Shown piece by piece: positions 16,601 to 23,898 of a stretch of DNA of 49,296 nucleotides. The notes under the pieces are model-generated. The model worked only from the letters and a program-made list of their open reading frames with translations. It made no database searches and had not been told where the DNA came from. Within the stretch, counting starts at the first letter, position 1; each line of letters starts with the position of its first letter. The DNA comes from Methylobacterium gnaphalii (lineage in GTDB: Bacteria; Pseudomonadota; Alphaproteobacteria; Rhizobiales; Beijerinckiaceae): NCBI RefSeq assembly GCF_007992215.1, contig NZ_BJZV01000028.1, positions 1 to 49,296 on the forward strand, read 5' to 3'. A program made the translations under genes and the position numbers.

Positions 16601-17299
16601 ATGAGCATGTCACCCGTACGGGCAGGTCCGGCACGATCCGCCGTCGAAGAACTCGCGGCCGCCATCGAAGCCTTTCGCGCCGGCTCCTACGCCGAGTCCA
16701 TCGCGCGATTGCGGCCTCTCGCCGAGGCCGGTGTCGCCGAAGCGCAGGCATGGCTCGGAGCGCATTACGCCAATGGCTTCGGCGTCGAGTCGTCCCTAAC
16801 CGAGGCGTTCACCTGGTATCGGCGCGCTGCAGAGCAAGGCAACGTGGCGGCTGCGACCAATGTCGGTGCCATGCTGGCGATGGGGCAGGGGGTCTCGCAG
16901 GATCGCGGAGAGGGCGCGCGCTGGCTCGATCGCGCCGCCTCAGGCGGGGATGTGATGGCTCAGTACAACCTCGCGACGATGCTGGCGAAGGGCGACGGCC
17001 TCCCGGCTGACCCGGTGCGCGCTGCCGCGCTCTATCGGTCCGCGGCCGAGGCCGGGCACTATCCCGCTCAGGCACGTCTCGGGCATCTCTATGCAAACGG
17101 CATCGGTGTCGAGAAGGACAGGGTCGAGGCCTTCGCTTGGCTTTGGCTGGCTGCGCAGCACGGTGTCGGCACGGCGCTCAACGCCCTCGAGGCCATCATC
17201 AAGGAGATGTCGGCGGATGAGAAGCGCGCTGGCATGACGCGTGCACAAAGCCGCCGCATCGGTCCGGTCGATGCCCGCATCAATCCAATCCCGGGCTGA
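16601..17299 (+). CDS. Sel1-repeat protein
   Basis: Protein of 232 residues built from about four to five Sel1-like (TPR-type) helical repeats. Repeat landmarks are AQAWLGAHYANGFGV, AATNVGAMLAMGQGV, AQYNLATMLAKGDGL and AQARLGHLYANGIGV, each followed by an A-x-x-W/L-Y-x-x-A-A segment. No signal peptide or membrane helix is evident, so it is probably a cytoplasmic protein-interaction scaffold. The ATG at 16601 follows AGGAGA and is four bases after the stop of the degenerate Rieske gene. The small gene at 17304 starts four bases after this one ends. These three genes thus look like one transcription unit between dimethylformamidase and urease. Its partner is unknown. Confidence 0.8.
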   Translation: MSMSPVRAGPARSAVEELAAAIEAFRAGSYAESIARLRPLAEAGVAEAQAWLGAHYANGFGVESSLTEAFTWYRRAAEQGNVAAATNVGAMLAMGQGVSQDRGEGARWLDRAASGGDVMAQYNLATMLAKGDGLPADPVRAAALYRSAAEAGHYPAQARLGHLYANGIGVEKDRVEAFAWLWLAAQHGVGTALNALEAIIKEMSADEKRAGMTRAQSRRIGPVDARINPIPG

Positions 17300-17303
17300 G
17301 CCG

Positions 17304-17597
17304 ATGGTCTACAGCGTCCAACAGATCAAGTTCGAGTTCGTCAGCTATGTCAAAGAGTTCGGCGCCGATTTTCGCGAGTGGTCTGTCGGCGTCGCGGACG
17401 ATGCCCGTCGGGCACTCTTCGTCGAGAACGGCGTCGATGAAACTGGCGACGTCTGGCTCTGGAAGCCGGCGCTCACGCCGGCAGCCGCCGCCATGATCCG
17501 TTCGTGGCTGGTCGATCGCCACGGGGTTGCGAATGTCTCCGCCGACGCTTCGGGCCCCGAAATCTATCTATTCAAGCGGCGCAGCGCAGAATCTTGA
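17304..17597 (+). CDS. Small protein of unknown function, 97 residues
   Basis: I do not recognise this protein with confidence. It is short, mixed alpha/beta in appearance, and has no signal peptide. The central segment EWSVGVADDARRALF recalls the V-G-x-x-x-D-x-x-R-x-x-F pattern seen in some GIY-YIG-like small domains. The catalytic context is not complete enough to claim that. The ATG at 17304 begins four bases after the Sel1-repeat gene and is preferred over an overlapping upstream start. The position suggests co-expression with the Sel1-repeat and degenerate Rieske proteins, just ahead of ureE. Confidence 0.6.
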   Translation: MVYSVQQIKFEFVSYVKEFGADFREWSVGVADDARRALFVENGVDETGDVWLWKPALTPAAAAMIRSWLVDRHGVANVSADASGPEIYLFKRRSAES

Positions 17598-17682
17598 CAA
17601 GCATTCTACGAGGTGCGTGCCTTTGGGCTCGCTTTGCGGACAACGCCGCATCCCACTCGATCAAGCGAAGAAGAGGCTATCG

Positions 17683-18147
17683 ATGCGGTTGATCGACCGG
17701 ATCTTGGGAAGGCGGGACGACACCGAAATTGCCCACCGACTGCATCATCTTGAACACCACCATGCGGTCGATATCCTCACGATCCCGAGCGGCGATGTCG
17801 CCCGTCGACGGCTACGGGCAACGACACTCGGTGGCGAGGAGGTCGCAGTCGCTCTTCCGCGAGATCAAACGCTATTCGACGGGGCCGTCCTCGTCCTCGA
17901 TGAGGCCCATGCCCTGGTGGTCCGGGTCGGAGAACAGCACTGGCTTCGTCTGGTCGCACGCGACAAAGCCGATGCGCTAGAACTCGGATACCACGCGGGC
18001 AACCTCCACTGGCGCGTGCGTTTCGACGGAGAGGCGCTGCTCGTCGCCCTCGACGGCCCAGTTGATGACTACCTTGTCAGACTGGGGGCGCTCGCGACGG
18101 AGGGCCGGGTGAGCCATTCCATTGTCGATCCAGTTCAGGCGCATTGA
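17683..18147 (+). CDS. ureE: Urease accessory protein UreE (nickel metallochaperone)
   Basis: Nickel-binding chaperone of 154 residues that delivers nickel to the urease assembly complex. The N-terminal domain includes GGEEVAVALPRDQTLFDGAVL. The C-terminal ferredoxin-like domain contains the metal-site region ELGYHAGNLHWRV. A histidine-rich segment HRLHHLEHHH lies near the N-terminus (about residues 19-28) instead of the His-rich tail of some UreE proteins; the C-terminus ends with a single His. The ATG at 17683 follows AGAGG. Its TGA stop shares one base with the ATG of ureF, so the two are translationally coupled. It is the first gene of the urease cluster, an unusual place for ureE. Confidence 0.88.
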   Translation: MRLIDRILGRRDDTEIAHRLHHLEHHHAVDILTIPSGDVARRRLRATTLGGEEVAVALPRDQTLFDGAVLVLDEAHALVVRVGEQHWLRLVARDKADALELGYHAGNLHWRVRFDGEALLVALDGPVDDYLVRLGALATEGRVSHSIVDPVQAH

Positions 18148-18833
18148 TGCTGGCAGGTTTGCTCGCACTTCAGCATGCGGATTCGGCTTTTCCGAGTGGG
18201 AGCTTCGCGTTCTCGAACGGCATCGAAGGGCTCGCCGCCGTCGACCCGAATTTCGGCGCGGACGGGCTGATCCGGGCCGTCTCCGCAATTCTGCACCATC
18301 GATGGGCGGGCAGCGAGCGCGTCGCCCTGACTCTCGCTCACCGTGCCGCCGGCGACCTCGCCCAGCTCGCAGAGATCGATCACGCCATTGAAGCCGCTAC
18401 CCTGGCGGAGACGATGCGCCAGGGCAGCCGGCGAAACGGGGCCTCACTCCTCGTCACGCATGTGCGTCTCGGGACACCGGGTGCCGCCGAACTACGTTCA
18501 GCCCTAACGGCCGGCACGGTCCTCGGTCATCTGCCGGTGGTCCAAGGCGTCCTTTGGCGCGGGTTGGGGCTCGACGAGGTCGCGGCAGCTCAGATGTCCG
18601 GCTACCAGACCGTGGCAGGGCTGGTGACTGCCGCGATCCGCCTCGGCGGGGTCGGAGCCATCGAAGCGCAGCGCATCGTCGGTGCCGTATTACCCGTGCT
18701 CGCCGAAACACTTGCCGAGCCCGTCGAAAGCCCGACTAGGCCGGATGCAATCCGGCTAGAATCCTTCACGCCCCTCGTCGAGATCGCAGCCGCACGTCAT
18801 GCGCGGGCCGATCTGCGCCTGTTCGCAAACTAG
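18147..18833 (+). CDS. ureF: Urease accessory protein UreF
   Basis: Helical accessory protein of 228 residues that acts with UreD and UreG in the GTP-dependent activation of urease. Family signs are the opening LLALQHADSAFPSGSFAFSNGIEGL and the later LGHLPVVQGVLWRGLGL. The length matches the family. The ATG at 18147 is preferred over the adjoining TTG at 18144 because it makes the common TGATG coupling with ureE. The structural fusion gene begins 14 bases after the stop, with AGGAGC upstream. Confidence 0.9.
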   Translation: MLAGLLALQHADSAFPSGSFAFSNGIEGLAAVDPNFGADGLIRAVSAILHHRWAGSERVALTLAHRAAGDLAQLAEIDHAIEAATLAETMRQGSRRNGASLLVTHVRLGTPGAAELRSALTAGTVLGHLPVVQGVLWRGLGLDEVAAAQMSGYQTVAGLVTAAIRLGGVGAIEAQRIVGAVLPVLAETLAEPVESPTRPDAIRLESFTPLVEIAAARHARADLRLFAN

Positions 18834-18847
18834 GAGCACCGTCAGCG

Positions 18848-19543
18848 ATGCTGCTCACGCCGACCGAATTGGAACGCCTGACCATCTTCACGGCGGCCGA
18901 ACTCGCGCGGAAACGCCGCGCACGTGGCCTGAAGCTCAACTACCCCGAGGCCGTGGCAATCATCACTGACGAGATCCTCGAAGGCGCAAGGGACGGCCGC
19001 AGCGTCGCCGACCTGATTGGCTGGGGCTCGACCATCCTGACGACCGACGATGTCATGCCCGGCATCGCTGCGATGATGCACATCCTGCAGGTCGAGTGCG
19101 TTTTTCCCGACGGCACCAAGCTCGTAACCGTGCACGAGCCGATCCGGGCTTCGGAGGGCGCCGAAGCGGACAGCCTGCATCCGGGCGAGATCCTGCCGAT
19201 GGACGGCGACATCGAGCTCGCCGCGGGCCGGCCCCGTACGGAGATCGAGGTCGTCAATACGGGGGACCGGCCGGTCCAGATCGGCTCGCATTACCATTTC
19301 TTCGAGGTGAATCGCGCGCTCGATTTCGACCGCGCGAAGGCGCTCGGCTTTCGCCTCGATATTCCGGCCGGCACCGCCGTGCGCTTCGAGCCGGGACAGC
19401 GAAAGACCGTTCCGCTCGTCGGCTTCGGCGGGGAGAGGGAGCTCACCGGGCTCAACAACCTGACGCAGGGTCGTGTCGACGGCGATCCAGCACGCGCCGC
19501 CGCTCTGGCGCGCGCGAAGGCCCGCGGCTTCAAAGGCGCCTGA
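18848..19543 (+). CDS. ureAB: Urease gamma-beta fusion subunit (UreA-UreB)
   Basis: A single 231-residue chain joins the two small urease subunits. Residues about 1-100 are the gamma subunit (LLTPTELERLTIFTAAELARKRRARGLKLN, then MPGIAAMMHILQVECVFPDGTKLVTVHEPI). Residues about 105-215 are the beta subunit (PGEILPMDGDIELAAGRP, QIGSHYHFFEVN, VRFEPGQRKTVPLVGFGG). Helicobacter has a comparable gamma-beta fusion, while many alphaproteobacteria encode separate ureA and ureB. There is no stop or frameshift between the parts. It assembles with UreC in the cytoplasm. ureC follows after a 10-base gap. Confidence 0.92.
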   Translation: MLLTPTELERLTIFTAAELARKRRARGLKLNYPEAVAIITDEILEGARDGRSVADLIGWGSTILTTDDVMPGIAAMMHILQVECVFPDGTKLVTVHEPIRASEGAEADSLHPGEILPMDGDIELAAGRPRTEIEVVNTGDRPVQIGSHYHFFEVNRALDFDRAKALGFRLDIPAGTAVRFEPGQRKTVPLVGFGGERELTGLNNLTQGRVDGDPARAAALARAKARGFKGA

Positions 19544-19553
19544 GGAGGACGCG

Positions 19554-21266
19554 ATGGTTTCGATCCCACGGCGCGACTACGCGGCCCTCTACGGCCCGAC
19601 CACCGGCGACGGCGTCCGCCTCGGCGACACCTCGCTCGTCGCCGTCGTGGAGAAGGACTACGCGGTGTACGGCGACGAATGCCTCCACGGCGGCGGCAAG
19701 ACATTGCGCGACGGGATCGGGCTGGCGCCCGGCGTGACGAGCGCCGAAGGCGCGCTCGATTTCCTGCTCTGCAACGTCATGGTGATCGACCCCGTCATCG
19801 GTATCGTGAAGGGCGATCTCGGCATCAAGGACGGGAAAATCGTCGGCATCGGCAAGGCCGGCAATCCGGCGATCATGGATGGCGTCGATCCGCGCCTGAT
19901 CGTGTCCGCAGGCACCACGGTCCGGGACTGCGAGGGACTGATCGCCACCGCCGGCGCCATCGACGTCCACGTCCATTTCGACTCCGCCGGCCTGCCGGAC
20001 CACGCCATCGCCTCGGGCATCACGACGCTGCTCGGCGGCTCGCTGGGCCCGATCACCGTCGGCATCGATTCCGGCGGCCCCTTCAACACTGGCAAGATGC
20101 TTCAGGCGGCCGAGGCCTGGCCCGTGAATTTCGGCTTCCTGGGGCGTGGCAATACGCACCGGCCGGTCGCGCTGAAGGAGCAGCTCGAAACCGGCGTGCT
20201 CGGCCTGAAAATCCACGAGGACTGGGGCGCGATGCCCGCGGCAATCGATGCCTGCCTCGGCTTTGCCGACGAGTACGACTTCCAGGTCCAGCTGCACACC
20301 GACACTCTGAACGAGTCCGGCTTCGTCGAGGACACGCTAGCGGCCATCGGCGGCCGCACCATTCACATGTACCATACGGAGGGCGCCGGAGGAGGGCACG
20401 CGCCGGACATCATCCGGGTCGCGGGCCTGCCGCACTGCCTGCCCTCGTCGACGAATCCGACCAATCCCTACACGGTCAACACCTTCGACGAGCACCTCGA
20501 CATGACGATGGTGTGCCACCACCTCAATCCGGCCCTACCGGAGGACGTGGCCTTCGCCGAGAGTCGGATCCGCGCGCAGACGATCGCAGCCGAGGATGTC
20601 CTCCACGATATCGGCGCTATCGCGATGCTCGGCTCGGACAGCCAAGGCATGGGACGGATCCATGAGGTGATCTGCCGGACCTGGCAGCTCGCCTCCAAGA
20701 TGAAGGACCAGCGCGGCCAGCTGCCCGAAGACAAGCCCGGCTTCGGCGACAATGCCCGGATCAAGCGATACATCGCGAAATACACGATCAACGCCGCTCG
20801 GACCTTCGGCATCGCCGACCACATCGGCTCGCTGGAAGATGGCAAGATGGCCGACATCGTCGTGTGGCAGCCTGCCTTCTTTGGCATCAAGCCGGAGTTG
20901 GTGATCAAGGGCGGCTTCATCGCGTGGGGCGCGATGGGCGATTCGGCCGCCTCCCTGATGACCTGCGAGCCGATTCTGATGCGCCCGCAATGGGGCGCCT
21001 TTGGACTCGCCAAGCAGGGCCTGTCCGCCTGTTTCGTGCATCCCCTGGCGGTCGAGGGTGGCCTGAACGGCAGGCTCGGCCTGCGCAAGGCGCTGCTTCC
21101 GGCGCGCGGCACCCGCACGCTGACCAAGGCCGACATGCTCTGGAACGATCTCTGCCCCGACATCCGGGTGGACCCACAGACCTTCGATGTCTTCGTCGAT
21201 GGGCAACTCGCGACCTGCGAGCCGGCCCGAGAGCTTCCTCTCGCCCAGCGCTACATGTTGCGATGA
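19554..21266 (+). CDS. ureC: Urease alpha (catalytic) subunit
   Basis: Catalytic subunit of 570 residues, the standard length. It hydrolyses urea to ammonia and carbamate at a dinickel centre. All key residues are visible: the first His pair in IDVHVHFDSAG (His139 and His141), the carbamylated lysine in GLKIHEDWG (Lys219), histidines in QLHTDTLNES and MYHTEGAGGGHAPD, the flap MVCHHLNP with its Cys-His-His, and the aspartate ligand in LGSDSQGMGR. The ATG at 19554 follows GAGGA and is chosen over an upstream frame that overlaps the fusion gene. The stop overlaps the ureG start by ATGA. Confidence 0.97.
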   Translation: MVSIPRRDYAALYGPTTGDGVRLGDTSLVAVVEKDYAVYGDECLHGGGKTLRDGIGLAPGVTSAEGALDFLLCNVMVIDPVIGIVKGDLGIKDGKIVGIGKAGNPAIMDGVDPRLIVSAGTTVRDCEGLIATAGAIDVHVHFDSAGLPDHAIASGITTLLGGSLGPITVGIDSGGPFNTGKMLQAAEAWPVNFGFLGRGNTHRPVALKEQLETGVLGLKIHEDWGAMPAAIDACLGFADEYDFQVQLHTDTLNESGFVEDTLAAIGGRTIHMYHTEGAGGGHAPDIIRVAGLPHCLPSSTNPTNPYTVNTFDEHLDMTMVCHHLNPALPEDVAFAESRIRAQTIAAEDVLHDIGAIAMLGSDSQGMGRIHEVICRTWQLASKMKDQRGQLPEDKPGFGDNARIKRYIAKYTINAARTFGIADHIGSLEDGKMADIVVWQPAFFGIKPELVIKGGFIAWGAMGDSAASLMTCEPILMRPQWGAFGLAKQGLSACFVHPLAVEGGLNGRLGLRKALLPARGTRTLTKADMLWNDLCPDIRVDPQTFDVFVDGQLATCEPARELPLAQRYMLR

Positions 21267-21919
21267 ATCAGATCCGGACAATCGAAGCCGTGCCGTCCTC
21301 GAAGGGGACGGCCACGGCCGCCCGCATCGGCATCGGTGGCCCGGTCGGCTCGGGCAAGACCGCGTTGATCGAGCGCCTCATCCCAGTGCTCGCCGGACGC
21401 GGCGTCGATCTCGCCGTGGTGACGAACGATCTCGTTACCAAGGAGGATGCCGAGCGTCTGCGCCGGTCCGGTCTGATCGACCCCGAGCGCGTCTCTGCCG
21501 TCGAGGCCGGAGCCTGCCCGCACACCGTAATCCGCGAGGATCCGACGCTCAATATCGCCGCCGGGGATGTACTTGAGAGCCGCTTCCCAGGCCTCGAATT
21601 GCTGATCTTAGAATCCGGCGGCGACAACCTCGCCTCGACCTTCTCCCTCGACCTCGTCGATTGGTGGATGTTCGTCATTGACGTCGCTGGCGGCGACGAC
21701 ATCCCGCGCAAGCGCGGCCCCGGCGTTCTGCGCTGCGATCTGCTCGTCGTGAACAAAACCGACCTCGCGCCGCATGTCGGCGTTGATCTGGACTCCATGC
21801 TCTTTGAGGCGAGGAGCGTGCGAGGCGATAAGCCGGTGCTCGCCACGAACGCGCGATCCGGACAAGGCGTCGAGGCCGTCGTGGACGCGATCTGCCGCGC
21901 TGTGCTCTTCGCGCCCTGA
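21263..21919 (+). CDS. ureG: Urease accessory GTPase UreG
   Basis: SIMIBI-class GTPase of 218 residues that powers nickel insertion into urease. The P-loop is GGPVGSGKTAL. The metal-site motif is ACPHTVIRED, with the conserved Cys-Pro-His. The later LESGGDNL and the G4 element VVNKTDLAPHVG are intact. The start overlaps the ureC stop by ATGA, so an in-frame extension reaching back into ureC is rejected. ureD begins one base after the stop. Confidence 0.95.
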   Translation: MNQIRTIEAVPSSKGTATAARIGIGGPVGSGKTALIERLIPVLAGRGVDLAVVTNDLVTKEDAERLRRSGLIDPERVSAVEAGACPHTVIREDPTLNIAAGDVLESRFPGLELLILESGGDNLASTFSLDLVDWWMFVIDVAGGDDIPRKRGPGVLRCDLLVVNKTDLAPHVGVDLDSMLFEARSVRGDKPVLATNARSGQGVEAVVDAICRAVLFAP

Positions 21920-21920
21920 G

Positions 21921-22769
21921 ATGCTTCATACCTCACCGGCTGTGGCGGGAACGGGTCGACGCTCGCAGGCGAGCCTCGTCTTCGCGAAGGGCGGCGGCAA
22001 GACAGTGCTAACGGGCCAGGTCGTGCCATATCCGTTTCACATCACACGGCTTTTCCAGTTGCATCCACAGAAGCCGGATCTGGCGACGCTTTTCCTGCAA
22101 TCGGCTTCGGGCGGCCTCTATCGCGCGGATCGGCTCGGCCTCGACATCGAAATGCGAGGCGAGGCCCGTGCACACGTCACCACCCAGTCGGCCACCGTCG
22201 TCCACGACACCGGCGCATCACCGGCGCGGCAAGAGACGCGGCTCGACCTCGCATCGGGGAGCCTTCTGGCCCTCCAGCCCGATCCTCTTGTTCTGTTTCC
22301 GGGTGCTGCTCTCGAACTCGACACGCGGATCGTGCTGGACCACGGAGCCCGTGCGGTCGTCACGGAAAGCTTCGCGAGCCATGATCCCCGCGCCGAAGGA
22401 CGACCCTTTGAGAGTGTCTCGATCGCGCTCGATATCACCGACCGTTTGGGCCAGCGGCTGATGACTGAGAACGCATTCCTGAGCGGCGAGAAATTCGCCG
22501 GGCCATTTTCGCCCCTTGGGGCCTATCGTGCCTACGGATCGATGCTGATCTTGGCACCCGAGGATGTTTTGCCAGACATCAACGCCCTTCACGAGGCAAC
22601 GAGCGTGGCGGAATGTCTCGGCGGTGCCAGCCGATTGCCGAACGGTGTCGGCCTCTCGCTGCGGCTTCTCGCTTCCGATGGTGGCCGCCTCGCAAGGGGA
22701 CTTGAGGCGGCCTTCGTGGTGGCGTATGCGGCGCTAGCGGGTGTTGTGCCCGGCCGGCGCCGGAAATGA
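21921..22769 (+). CDS. ureD: Urease accessory protein UreD/UreH
   Basis: Scaffold protein of 282 residues that binds apo-urease and passes nickel from UreG. Family segments include QVVPYPFHITRLF, LGLDIEMRGEARAHVTTQSATVVH and LVLFPGAALE. The ATG at 21921 follows the ureG stop directly; the ribosome site lies inside ureG. It is the last gene of the cluster, whereas ureD is first in many bacteria. It converges with the amidase gene, with only 17 bases between. Confidence 0.9.
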   Translation: MLHTSPAVAGTGRRSQASLVFAKGGGKTVLTGQVVPYPFHITRLFQLHPQKPDLATLFLQSASGGLYRADRLGLDIEMRGEARAHVTTQSATVVHDTGASPARQETRLDLASGSLLALQPDPLVLFPGAALELDTRIVLDHGARAVVTESFASHDPRAEGRPFESVSIALDITDRLGQRLMTENAFLSGEKFAGPFSPLGAYRAYGSMLILAPEDVLPDINALHEATSVAECLGGASRLPNGVGLSLRLLASDGGRLARGLEAAFVVAYAALAGVVPGRRRK

Positions 22770-22786
22770 CGACTTAACCGGCACGC

Positions 22787-23818
22787 TCAGTCCACTGAGA
22801 CGTTGGGAATGCCCTCGATCGGGCATTCCGCCGTCCCGACGCTCGTGCGGGTGATCTCACGGACCTGCTGTTGCACGGCATCGGGATCCTCGATCCAGCG
22901 ACGATAGAAGTCGTAGGGGCATTCCGCCTTGCCGTGCCGGTTCTCCTTCGAGTTGATCATGCCCGTGTAGCCGCGGTGCAGCAGCTTGAAGAGGTGGTTC
23001 TCAGACTGGCCATGGGCACGGAAGTCGCGGATCAGGAATTTTGAAAGGGCAGCATACTGGATGCCCATCTCCTCCTCGCCGCATTCGCCAAGCGTGCGCC
23101 CATCGAAGCCGATGATCGCGGAGTGACCGAAGTAGGTGTAGACGCCATCGAACCCAGCAGCATTCGCCACCGCGACGTAGGTGTTGTTAGCGAAGGCCAT
23201 CGCCTTCGAGATGACGATCTGCTGCTCCTTGGCCGGATACATGTAACCCTGACAGCGGATGATGAGCTCGGCGCCCCGCATGGCGCAGTCTCGCCAGATC
23301 TCGGGATAGTTGCCGTCATCGCAAATGATCAGGCTGATCTTGAGACCCTTCGGGCCGTCCGAGACGTAGGTGCGGTCACCCGGATACCAGCCCTCAATCG
23401 GCGTCCACGGCATGATCTTGCGGTATTTCTGTACGATCTCGCCCTGGTCGTTCATCAGGATGAGCGTGTTGTAGGGAGCCTTGCGCGGGTGATCCTCGTG
23501 CCGCTCGCCGGTGAGCGAGAACACGCCCCAGACTCCGGCCTTGCGGCAGGCCTCGGCGAAGATCTCGGTCTCGGCGCCGGGAATGGCGGAAGCCGTCTCG
23601 TACATCTCCGCGGTGTCGTACATGATGCCGTGCGTCGAGTATTCTGGGAAGATCACCAGGTCGAGCCCTGGCAAGCCGGCCTTCATGCCGATGATCATGT
23701 CGCCGATCTTCTTGGCGTTCTCCAAGACTTCGGCCTTCGTGTGCAGGCGGGGCATCTTGTAGTTGACCACCGCCACGCCGACGCTGTCGTTACTCGACGA
23801 GATGTCACCGTGCATCAT
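22787..23818 (-). CDS. amiE: Aliphatic amidase AmiE
   Basis: Nitrilase-superfamily amidase of 343 residues, close to the 346 of P. aeruginosa AmiE and clearly similar throughout (opening HGDISSSNDSVGVAVVNYK). It hydrolyses short aliphatic amides to the acid and ammonia. The catalytic triad can be seen: Glu59 in FPEYS, Lys in QKYRKIMPW (about 134), and Cys in LIICDDGNY (about 166). The C-terminal part is less conserved than the core. The start has GGGAGAAA upstream. It is the last gene of the long minus-strand amide unit, separated from the porin gene by a strong hairpin. A dedicated formamidase (AmiF) is a weaker alternative, given the close match to AmiE. Confidence 0.93.
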   Translation of the reverse strand: MMHGDISSSNDSVGVAVVNYKMPRLHTKAEVLENAKKIGDMIIGMKAGLPGLDLVIFPEYSTHGIMYDTAEMYETASAIPGAETEIFAEACRKAGVWGVFSLTGERHEDHPRKAPYNTLILMNDQGEIVQKYRKIMPWTPIEGWYPGDRTYVSDGPKGLKISLIICDDGNYPEIWRDCAMRGAELIIRCQGYMYPAKEQQIVISKAMAFANNTYVAVANAAGFDGVYTYFGHSAIIGFDGRTLGECGEEEMGIQYAALSKFLIRDFRAHGQSENHLFKLLHRGYTGMINSKENRHGKAECPYDFYRRWIEDPDAVQQQVREITRTSVGTAECPIEGIPNVSVD

Positions 23819-23848
23819 GGCATTTCTCCCTGAGTCCTATCGATGGGA

Positions 23849-23875
23849 GCGGGCCGCGGAGCGTCCGCGGCCCGC
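23849..23875 (-). other. 12-bp stem-loop between porin 2 and amiE
   Basis: GCGGGCCGCGGA (23849-23860) and TCCGCGGCCCGC (23864-23875) form a perfect 12-bp stem with a 3-base loop in the 80-base gap. With no T-tract it may act as an mRNA 3' stabiliser for the porin message or as a partial terminator limiting amiE. Confidence 0.65.
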
Positions 23876-23898
23876 CTCTGGTGCCTTGCCTGTTGTCC

